A stretch of DNA of 64,000 nucleotides from Ursus arctos (lineage: Eukaryota > Chordata > Mammalia > Carnivora > Ursidae), in contig NW_026622863.1 of assembly GCF_023065955.2 (NCBI RefSeq), positions 49,148,177-49,212,176 on the forward strand, read 5' to 3'. The notes under the pieces were generated by a model. It was given only the letters and a program-made list of their open reading frames with translations. It made no database searches and was not told the origin of the DNA. Of this stretch, positions 1-9,587 are shown in pieces. A program made the position numbers and the translations under genes. Numbering within the stretch: the first letter of the stretch is position 1; every line of letters starts with the position of its first letter.

Positions 1-184
1 AGCCATCCTTTCTGTCTGGTTTTCCTGTGTTTTGTTATCTAAACTTTACGCTAAAGCTCAGCAGAAAGTTTACATTCTCATAATAGCCTTTTTCTGACTC
101 CAACACTAAGTCACATGCTGTCATAGCTCTTTCTTCTTTTCCTTCACAGCACTTCACGAAGTTTCTGTTTATATTTATGTGACT

Positions 185-305
185 GTTTTATCTCTCCCAC
201 TGGGTTATGACTGTCCCTAAAGCAGGAGTATGTCCATTTTTATCATTATTGTATCCCCAGGGCCTGGCACAAAGTCAAACGCGTAGTAGGGGTATGGTAA
301 ATATT
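185..305 (+). repeat. L2 3' end
   Basis: Contains the L2 terminal pattern TATCCCCAGGGCCTGGCACA followed by a TAGTAGG...TAAATATTT-like tail. Confidence 0.65.
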
Positions 306-454
306 TTTCGAGAGTAGTGAATAATTCTTTGGCTGATAAAATACTTCCTGTCTTCCCTATTAGCTGGTCAGCACAACACAGAGCAGATCCATGTTTCTTT
401 TGTTCGCCATATTCATGCCCCTGTATTGTCCTCTTTTACAATGAATACAACTGT

Positions 455-1075
455 GTAAAATTAATGAGATATTGCAGAAGTGGCAGTGTGTGACTTCCAA
501 GGCTGAATTATAAAAGATATTGCTGGGGTGCCTGGGTGGCTCAGTTGGCTATGTGTCTGCCATCTGCTCAGGTCATGATCCTGGATCCTGGGATCCAGCC
601 CAGCGGGCTCCCTGCTCAGCGGAGAGTCTGCTTCTCCCTCTGCCCCTCCCCCTGCTCGTGTTCTCTCTCTCAAAAATTTAATGAAATCTTTAAAAGAAAA
701 AATAAAATAAAATAAAAGGCATTGCTCCTTTCACCTTGCTCTCATGGATCACTCACTCTGGGGGAAGCCAGCCACCATGTCATGAGGACACTCCAGCAAC
801 CCGGTGGTTAGACTCACGTGGAGAGGAACTGAGGTTCCCAGCCGTCAGCCCACATCAACTTGCCAGCCATAGGAGTGAGTCACCTTGGAAAGGGATCTTT
901 CATCACAAGCCATCAGATGACTGTAGCCCCAGCTGACATCTGACTACATCTTCATGAAAGATCTTGTGCCGCAACAGCCCAGACAAGCTGCTCTGAATCC
1001 CAGACCCACAGAAACTAGAAGAGATAATAATTATTTATTGTTGTTTTCAGTCCCTAATTTTTTACATAATTTGTT
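455..1075 (+). mobile_element. MLT1-type MaLR LTR relic, split by a SINE
   Basis: Ancient ERVL-MaLR solo LTR remnant recognised from the GTGTGACTTCCAAGGCT and CTGGGGGAAGCCAGC blocks and the polyadenylation-side GACCCACAGAAACT...GATAATAA. The CAN-SINE at 525-712 interrupts it. No retroviral coding sequence remains. Confidence 0.65.
525..712 (+). mobile_element. CAN-SINE
   Basis: Head GGGGTGCCTGGGTGGCTCAG, CT-rich middle and A-rich tail. Flanked by AAAAGATATTGCT and AAAAGGCATTGCT. Inserted in the MLT1-type LTR. Confidence 0.95.
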
Positions 1076-1110
1076 CCATGTCCATAACCAAGAGTAAGCA
1101 TTGAGCAAAC

Positions 1111-1303
1111 TTTTTTTTTTTTTTAAGATTTTATTTATTGGAGAGAAACACAGTGAGAGAGGGAACACCAGCAGGGAGAGTGGGAGAGGGAGAAGCAGGC
1201 TTCCCGCTGAGCAGGGAGCCCGATGCGGGGATGGATCCCAGGACCCTGGAATCATGACCTGAGCCGAAGGCAGACTCCTAATGACTGAGCCACCCAGGCG
1301 CCA
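1111..1303 (-). mobile_element. CAN-SINE
   Basis: Poly-T then AAGATTTTATTTATT, ending GCCACCCAGGCGCCA. Flanks TTGAGCAAAC and CTGACCAAAC are the diverged target duplication. Confidence 0.95.
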
Positions 1304-1489
1304 CTGACCAAACTTTTTTTTGAGTGATATTGTGATCTTGGATGAATTCCTACCCCTTTCTGAGTCCCACAGTTGTAATCTGTAAAAGGAAACGAAATAT
1401 CCATCTCTGAGGTTCACAGAGTATGTACCTCAGGGGCAAGATCAGAGAACATAGTGGAAGCTTAATATACCACCAGCAGTATAACCTTC

Positions 1490-1790
1490 TGATGAAGCAT
1501 GTAGGCCACACCACCTGGGTTTGAATTTTAGTTTCACTACTTCTAAGATATAAGACTTGGTTCAGGCTACTAACTTAACTTTACTGGACCTGAGACTCCT
1601 TAGCTCTGAAATAGCAATGTTAAAAAACCTAACTAATCTCATAAGGGTTTGAGAAAGATTCATGTAAAACGCATTTTAACTCCATGACAAGGCATTTTTT
1701 TTTTCTTTTTTCAGTGCTCTACCTAGCCTAGCACTGAGATCAATGGTTGACATGTAACAAGTGCTTAGTAAGTATTTGTTGAATGGATAA
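1490..1790 (+). repeat. MIR relic
   Basis: GGGTTTGAATTTTAGTTTC core, a cytosine- and thymine-rich middle, and the AAGTGCTTAGTAAGTATTTGTTGAATG 3' end. Confidence 0.6.
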
Positions 1791-1839
1791 TAGAAAGACA
1801 TCTTGCCTAAGGAAAATAGGTATCAGCTAGTACTAGCCT

Positions 1840-2310
1840 ACAAGGCCGTACAGGATGTTCCACTTGCTTCATCTATGATTTCACCTCTTAGCACCTGACC
1901 ATTCTCCCACTCTGCTCCAGCCACCTTGCCCTCTCCACAGTTCCTCAGCTATGCTAGCACATTCCAGCTTCAGGGCCTTTGCACCGGCTGTTTCCCCTGA
2001 CCGGAAATGTTCTATCTCCCAGTTATCCACATGGCTTGTTTATTCCGTCCCTTCAGACCTCTGTTCGGTATCACTTTCTCTGAGCGACCTTCTCTCTGGC
2101 CACTCCTGCAACCATCTAGTCCCATACCCGGCTTTATTTTTCTCCACAGCATTTATCATGGCCTGATTTCTAGTCTCTGGGCTCTCCTCAATGGAACGTA
2201 AGCTCCATGAGGGCAGGGCTTTGTCTATTTTATTCGCTGCTCTATTTCAAACACCCTCAAAGCCGGGATTTCAGCAGGTGCTCGATAAATATTTGATGAA
2301 TTAACAGCCC
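1840..2310 (+). repeat. L2 3' end
   Basis: Shows GGGCCTTTGCACCGGCTGTT, CTCCATGAGGGCAGGGCTTTG and GGTGCTCGATAAATATTTG in the expected order. It ends about 30 bp before the CpG island. Confidence 0.75.
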
Positions 2311-2373
2311 CATAAATCAACACTTGGGTATCTTTACTCTCGGGGCGTTAAATCGCGCCATTTTGGGGCCAGG

Positions 2374-2378
2374 ATTGG
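2374..2378 (-). promoter_or_regulatory. Inverted CCAAT box (NF-Y-like)
   Basis: ATTGG inside aggATTGGct, about 240 bp before the start codon, a usual position for NF-Y in CpG-island promoters. Motif match only. Confidence 0.45.
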
Positions 2379-2390
2379 CTGGAGCCCCAT

Positions 2391-2396
2391 CACGTG
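2391..2396 (+). promoter_or_regulatory. E-box CACGTG (USF/MYC type)
   Basis: CACGTGAC matches the USF/TFE consensus. A second CACGTG lies 47 bp downstream. MYC control of SUMO pathway genes has been reported, so this is plausible but unproven. Confidence 0.5.
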
Positions 2397-2437
2397 ACGG
2401 GCAGTCCCGCCGGCCCGCCTTTGAGGCTGGGGAGGTC

Positions 2438-2443
2438 CACGTG
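2438..2443 (+). promoter_or_regulatory. Second E-box CACGTG
   Basis: CCACGTGG, a palindromic E-box about 175 bp before the start codon and followed by GC boxes. Confidence 0.5.
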
Positions 2444-2456
2444 GTCCCGGGCTCTA

Positions 2457-2470
2457 GGGGCGGGGCGGGC
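2457..2470 (+). promoter_or_regulatory. GC-box cluster (SP/KLF type)
   Basis: Overlapping GGGGCGGGGCGGGC, a classical SP1-family site immediately before the NRF-1-like pair. Confidence 0.55.
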
Positions 2471-2484
2471 GGTGGAGGAGGTGC

Positions 2485-2514
2485 TGCGCAGGCGCTGTCC
2501 CTGGCGCAGGCGCA
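2485..2514 (+). promoter_or_regulatory. Pair of NRF-1-like sites
   Basis: TGCGCAGGCGCT (2485-2496) and GGCGCAGGCGCA (2503-2514) each approach the NRF-1 consensus YGCGCAYGCGCR with one or two mismatches and are 18 bp apart, close to the likely start-site zone. Confidence 0.5.
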
Positions 2515-2615
2515 GAGGAGGCCCGGGCGCGCGGCCGGCGGCGGTTGGCGGCGCGTGGGGCCGGCGGGCGGTTGCCGTGGGCAGGACCTGAGTGCAGGCA
2601 GCTAGAGCCGGCGCC

Positions 2616-2713
2616 ATGGTGGAGAAGGAGGAGGCTGGCGGCGGCATCAGCGAGGAGGAGGCGGCGCAGTATGACCGGCAGATCCGTCTGTGGGGATTGG
2701 AGGCCCAGAAACG
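2616..2713 (+). CDS. SAE1: SAE1 coding exon 1
   Basis: Encodes residues 1-32 plus two bases of Arg33. It starts MVEKEEAGGG and includes the AAQYDRQIRLWG segment typical of the N-terminus of E1-like adenylation domains, with Arg21. The ATG sits in a strong context (gcgccATGG) and is the first ATG in the CpG island; none occurs between about 2300 and 2615. The donor is ACG|gtcagg, with an uncommon C at +3. The extent of the 5' UTR is not visible. Confidence 0.97.
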
Positions 2714-5700
2714 GTCAGGGCCAGAGCGGCTTGTGGGACTGAGGGTCTGGAGGGGGCGTCTGGTCTGAGGCGTTCGCGGCCCTCACGGGGCCGGAGGGTC
2801 TGATTCGAAGCGAGGAGGCGGGAATAAAGTGCCCGGGGGTGGTGGCCTTCTTGAGAGGACTGGAGGGGTTGGTTAGGGGTGTTTCTGGAAGATGTGGGAA
2901 GCGGGGACCACCCAGGGTGGTGGGGAGGGTCGCTCCGAGGGAGTCCCTCTCCGAGGGACGGTGGGGGTATCCTGAGGACTCAAACTCAGGGACGCAGACG
3001 CCCGAAGGGAGTGGTGGTGGTGGGCGCTAAGGGAGTAGGAGGATGCAAGGGAAGCTTGAAGTGGGGGCGTAGTTCATTCATTCGTAGATTGTAGGAACCT
3101 GTTCTCTGTTGGACGCTGGGGAGACTGGCCCACCGAACACGGGCGAGCTTACGTTCTTGTGGCTTCGAAAGGGTCGGCCAGTTGGAAAGAATGAGGGTTT
3201 TTGAGGAGTTTTGGAGCAAGTTAGTTCAACTGAGAATCTTGAGAGGCCCGAAGAGCCTAAGGGCTGGAACTATCCGAAGAGGGTGCTTATGCCTAGGTAC
3301 GGGGGTGTGTCTAGGGAGGACTGGGCACTAGGGTTGGGCATACCTTGGGTACTGAGTAGTTATCGGAGGGGATGAGGTCTTTGAAAGAGGTGATTGATTT
3401 GATCAAATATTTATTGAGCACCTGCCACAAGCACTGTTCTAGGCACTGAGCATATATTAGTTAACTGGATGGACTCCTTGCCCGCATGGAGTGTACATTC
3501 TGGTGGGAGAAACAATAAACATAAAGACATAATATATTAGGTAATGCAAGTGCCAGGGAGAGAAATACGGCCGGGTGCGAGGATCAATGGAGGATGCTGA
3601 GGTGGGAGAGCTGTTGTGATAGGGACGCCAGGGAAGGCCTCTGAAGAGGTAATATTGAGCCTCAGACCTGTATGAAGGAAAAGGAGCCACGTGGAAGAAC
3701 TTTGCTAACAGAGAAAACAGCTAGTGTAAAATCCTGGAGGCCAGACCATGCTTGGCAAATGAGAGAAAGAAACAAGGTTGTTGGAACCAAATGAGGAGTA
3801 GCTTTATTTATTGCGAGTGTTCGTTAAACCCACTGGAGAGTTTTGAGCCTGGAATAAGGCGATCAGATTTGCATTTTAAAAGGATCTCTCTTGCTGTGGG
3901 AAGAGTAGGTTGAAGTGGGCAGAAGTAGAGATGAGAATCCTGGTTAGGAGACCCTGGCAATAATCCCCTTGGTACATAAGTAATGGTGGCTTTGAACTCT
4001 AGAGAAGGGGACAGATATATATTCTGAATGTATTTTCAAGGTGGGGGAGGGGATGGGATTTGCTGAAGGATACAGTGCAGGGAATGAGAGGCAGAACTCA
4101 AGGATGACGTTAAAGTTTCTTTGGTTTGAGCAGCTGGAAAGATGGAATTGGCATTTATTGACTGAGATGGTGGGGTGAGTGAAGAAGCAAGAGTTCTCTT
4201 TTGGGCTTGGGTTTTTAGATGGTTATTTATGTCACGGGAGAAATACATGAGTGGTTGAATTGAGAGATGAGGTCTGGTTGCGAGGGAGTTACGTGATGTG
4301 AGTCCACAGTATAGAATTAATTGATCTAAGGGTAAGGAGGGAGGCAGGTCAAGAGAATTTAGTTTGAGAGGTGGGAGCTTCTAGAATTTTTTGGTGAGAG
4401 AGAATGTGTGTGTGTCGGGGGGTGAGGTGAGGTGGGATGAACCTGAGTTTTCAGGCTCCTTTCAGGTGTGTGGGGTTTTATGCAGTTGGGGGAGGGTGCA
4501 TTGTTAGTCATTAGTAAGTATTGGTTTGAGGATCCAAGGCATCTGAAGTGAAAGATTGGGAATTAAATGGTGAAAATGGGCCTGAGGACATAGGTGGGGC
4601 TGACTGATTTTAGGGACTGCCCTTTGAAGAAGGTTTGAGTGTTAGGAAGTCCTAAAGGGTGGGGAAAGAGATTCTAAGTGTATTAGAAGGGCTCATCCAG
4701 AGGGTTGGGGCAGCAGGTAGTTTTAAGGTGGGGCAAAGCTGGTGAAGATTAGGCTGGAATGTAGTGAGAGAACTGTCAGAGGGTAGGAATGATTCCTCTG
4801 AGGAGCAGTAAAGAATGGATGGGGGGGTGCTGAAGAGGAGATGACCTAAGGGACAAATCAAAGTCAGGGTATAGAATTCTTGGGAAATGGGAATTGTTCT
4901 GAGGGAGTGGAGAGGTACCGAACTCAGTGGAGAACTCCCTGAAAAGGATTGATTGAGGGTTCCTGAGAGGGAAGGAAGGGGTTATCTATAATTTGGATCT
5001 CTGTCTTTAGGTTAAAAACCTCTGTCTAGAGGTTAAAAACTGGGTTGTATCTTTCAGATACTGTTTTAAATTTTTTGAAATTAGTTACCAGCATTTAAAA
5101 ATCTAGAATTTGCCACATTTGAGACTATTTGAGCATCAGAAGGAAAAAATTGGGGCACCTGGGTGGCTCAGTTAGTGGAGCATGACATTCTTGATATTGT
5201 TCGAGCCCCATGTTGGATGTAGAGATTACTTAAAAATAAAGTCAAAAGAAGGAAGGAAGGAAAGAGAGAGAAAGAAAGAAATTGACTTAATTTAAAAATA
5301 AGTACTTAATTTAGAATCCATAAGGCCAAGGAAATATTCAAACAAAGAAATTAAAAATTAGTTTGTTGCCTTTGGAAGTGATTATTAATAATGTGCTTTC
5401 TGCTGTGGTGAAATAAGAACTTCAGTGTGTCATCTATGAAGTTTTCCTGCTGACTGTCTTTTATTTTAGCCTAATCATGCTTTCAGAGAACAGAGGAACA
5501 AATTAAAGAACATTGAGGTAATGATAAGATGTCCAGGATGTGGGACATTTTATAGGACAACTGTCCTGATTCTATTCCAGAAGTCAATGCCATGGAAAAA
5601 ACAAGGGAAGGGAGTGTTCTAGATTAAAAGAGCATGAAGAGGTGAAGCCAAATGTAAGATGTAAACCTTGACTGGATCCTGATTAAAAAAGAAAACTCCT

Positions 5701-8700
5701 AAAGAAACATTCTTTAGACAGTAGTGAAAATTTGAATATTCAGTCCTGTTAGGTGGTATTGGAGAATTATTTTCTAGATGTGGTAACGGCATGGTTATGG
5801 AGGAGAATGTTGTATTTTTGGAGATGCGTGCTAGAGGTGTGAAGTGCCGTGATGTTAGGTGTATGGGTAAAAGGCAAAATGATAACTATTCTTTTTACTT
5901 TGTGTGTTTCAAATTTTTATTGTGAGAAGTTGGGAGAGAGATGTGATTCTCTTCCCTCCCACCCCACCCCAGCCCCATGCCCTAATCTGGCAATTTCTGA
6001 TTTCTGTCTTCTGTTGAAGAATAGAAAAGTCAGACCTTCTACATTGGTTGGAGCTAAGTAGAGACTGCTTCTGACATGGCACATGGGTTTTCTAGGGATT
6101 CTCTCTATTAGTTCAACTTCACTCATTTGATATAATTGCCTGGCCCCGTCAGCATGTGTCTTTGCATTTCTTGCTGTGATACATAGCTCATTTTATGGAT
6201 GAGGTTCAAGGAAGAGAGCAGACTCCCAAGGTCATGCACCAAGTAAATAGAAGTAGGAGTTGAATTGAAGTCACTCACTTCAGGTTCATACCCTCCCCTG
6301 CTCCAGGTCAGTTTCGACTTTAGGGGCTCCTTCTTCCGGTCAAATTAGCGTAAAGGAGGGTGTTTAAGCTGGCAGCTGTGTATATTTTCAAAATGTGTGT
6401 TTCAGTAGTTTTTGCATTGCCTTTCACAACGTAGGCCTGTCTGATTTTTCTTCCACTCAACAGTAATTTATCCCGTATCTAAGTGTGAGGAAGGGAGGGA
6501 GGGTGACTGGAAAGAGCAAGGTAGTTGATAAGCTCCATGAGGACAAGTGTTTTATAAATGTCTGCTAATTAAAGGGGTTTGACTGGTCTTACTAAATTTC
6601 CAGCGCTTGCAAATTTGTAGACATTCAGATATATTTGTTGGATGAAATGACTGTACGTTGCAAAGACCTAGGAAGTCAAGAAACATGGGTTCAATTCCCA
6701 GTTCTGCTGACCAGCTCTCTTGACCTTGGGTCAGTCACACGGTTTGTTGGCCTTAAGTTCCACATCTGCAAGAAGGAGAGGTGAGTGTGACTACATTTCT
6801 AAGGACTCTTCCAACTCTGAAATTTTGACTTTACAAAAAAGGGACTTCAAAAATTTTCCTGTTTTCAGAGACTCATTATTCAGCAGTGCTGCTGTTCAAA
6901 AGAACTTCAGTTGGTTCCGTAGGCACACATTTGCCTGATAGTCACTGAGTCTGTACTGTGTTGTAGAGGCCAAACCTGATTGTCTCATATAAGGACCAAC
7001 TTATTGTAGTGTTGATAGTGGTTGATAGTTGAGTTTGAATCTCAGCGGCAGAAATTCTTAGTTATTCAACCTTGGATGCATTTCTTCTCTGTGCTTTAAT
7101 TTCCTAATTTCTCAAATGAAGATAATAGAATCTATGTTATAAGATTGTTGAGAATTAAATGGGATAATGCATGGAAGTCCCTGGCTGGGTCAGTGGGAAG
7201 AGGATGCAGCTCTTGATTTTGGGGTCGTGAGTTTGAGTGGGGTGTAGAGATTACTTAAATGAATAAAGACATAAAAAATGAGATAATGTATGAATAGTGC
7301 CTATGCTCAGAAAGCATTCAGTAAATTATAGCTACAATTATTTGACAAGCATAAATCGCGAGCAACAAAAGAAGGGAAGCTATATAGGAAATATGCTGAG
7401 ATAAATAAGGCAAATGTAAAGTAAAAGTCAGTGGGTTGAGTGGTGACTCCAGAAGGAAGAGGAAGATTGTAGGGGGAGCGGTCTTAAGTTCTGTTTTGGA
7501 TTCTGACAAGTCATTGAAGTAAATGTAATGAACGGGCAGTTAGATGGAGCAAGATTGTAGATTTAAATGAAAAGTATTTTACTGTTAAGTGAAGATGAGT
7601 TTACCTTCAAAGGAGAAAATGGTCTGATCTGCCAAATGCAGGTGCCTCACCATTTATCTGGTTGCACAGACCAGAAACCTAGGAGTTCTTTATTTATCTC
7701 TGTCCCTTATTGTCCAATCTGTTGGCAAGTCCTATCAGCTCTGCTTCAAACTATCTCAGCCACCTTTCTTCATTTCTAAGTCCAAACTACGCTCATCATC
7801 TCTGATGATGAGACCCCTCTGGTCTCCTCTGTTCCACTCTTGACTGTTTATAATCCAGTCTCTACGCAGCAGCCAGATTGATTATAAAAAAAAAATCAGA
7901 TCACAGCCAGTTCTCTGCATAAAGCCTTCCAGTGATTTCCTCTTATATTCAGAATAAAATCCAAAGTTTTTAATATCCATTGCCTTTCGTGCCCTGCCTT
8001 GTCTGATCTTGCCTACATCTCCCTGGCTCACTTCATTCAAGCTCTTGTATCTTTCTGTTCCTCAAATATGCTAAACCTCTCTCTGGCCTGGAGACTTTGT
8101 GCTTACCCTACTTGAAATAGTCTTAAAACCAGATTTTTGTATGACTCACTATCACACATTAGACTCTCAGTAAATGTGGTTCAAGTGTGAATTTGGTAGT
8201 CTTAGGAATTCTTAACCATGAGTGGAATTCAGTTGGCTTGACTTAACTTGCAGTATGTATTGTGAATTCAAAGATTGTGATAAAAAGGCTCTGGTTCCTT
8301 CCTTCTCAGAAATTTAAAAGATATTCCTGTGGCAGTAGAAGGTAAGGATGAGAGAGCCTAATCAGCAAATATATATTTAGAACCTATTGTGTACAAGACA
8401 ACATGGAGGAGACATTGAAAGAGGAAAAATCATAGATTGTGGTCAGAACTGTATTCCTATCCCAGTTCTGGCCACTCACGAGCTATGAGAGCTTGGACAC
8501 CTTTTCTGAGCCTCAGTTTTCTCCTTATTCTAGGCCGACTTGAATCCTTTGCTATGGAAACGTGATGGCCCACTCTGGGGTCTGTGGAGCCCTTTGGACT
8601 TTTAGGGCGAGGAATGCATGCAGTATTTAGGGTGTGTATGCTTTTTTGCCCAAAAGAAACATGGTGAAGAACCATAATCAAAGTCGTTTTTTAAAATTTT

Positions 8701-9540
8701 AAGTAGGCTTCATACCCAATGTGGGGCCTGAACTCAGGACCCTGAGACTGAGTCATGTGCTCTACCGACTGAGCCAGCCAGGTGCCCCAATAATCAAGGT
8801 ATCAGTGAAGTAGTATATGTAGTGTGCCTAGTTCCATGCCTCAAACCTAGTGAGCCCTCTGTAGATGGTAATTACTGCCATCGCAGTTACTGGTGGACTA
8901 TATACGTAATATGTTGCAATGTTATTTTATGTTTATTTGTGGTATTGAGAGGCAATGCAACTCGGAGAGCGCAGACTTTGGAGCAGTATTTCCTGAGTTG
9001 ATGCCTGCTTTGCCATTTGGTAGTTACGTGATCTTCGGCAAGTTCTTTAACAACTCTGTCCTCAGTATCTTAGTTTTCTGTTGCTGCTGTAACAATTACC
9101 ACAAACTTAGTGGCTTAAAACAATACAGATTTATTCTCTTACGGTTCTAGAGGTCAGAAGTCTGAAACCAGTTTCACTGGGCTAAAATCAAGGTACTGAT
9201 AGGGCCGTGTTCCCTGCGGAGGCTCTAGGAGAGAGTCTTTTTGCCTGACTTTTCTCGCATGTAGAAGCCACCTGTGTTCCTTAGCTCCGTGGCCCCTTCA
9301 TTTCCAAAGCCAGCAGCATAGCATCTTCTGACCCTTATGCCTCCCTAAGGACCCTTGTGAATACTTGGGCCTACCCAAGGAGTGATCCAGGTTAATCTCC
9401 CCATTTCAGAATCTTAATTTAATTACACCTAAGGTCCCTCTGTCATATAAGGTAATTTATAAACAGGTCCCAGGGATTAGAGAGCTTGGGCATCTGCAGT
9501 GGTGGAGGGGGTGGGGATGGACATATTTTGTCTACTACTG

Positions 9541-9587
<47 letters not shown>

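Larger units (their letters stand above)
1..2339. other. Upstream intergenic DNA, no gene seen
   Basis: Composed of an L2 3' end, a SINE-split MLT1-type LTR, a CAN-SINE, a MIR and a second L2 3' end. No ORF has coding character. The neighbouring gene upstream is not in the window. Confidence 0.7.
2340..2960 (+). promoter_or_regulatory. SAE1: SAE1 CpG-island promoter region
   Basis: A sharply GC- and CpG-rich block covering the region upstream of exon 1, exon 1 and the start of intron 1. There is no TATA box near the start codon, consistent with a housekeeping gene. Transcription probably starts somewhere in 2480-2600, but no start site can be fixed from sequence. The island begins within about 30 bp of the end of an L2 relic. 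Confidence 0.85.

Noticed and set aside
2390..2647. 85-residue frame antisense to exon 1
   Set aside because: Arises from CpG-island composition; no start context or splice structure supports a divergent gene.
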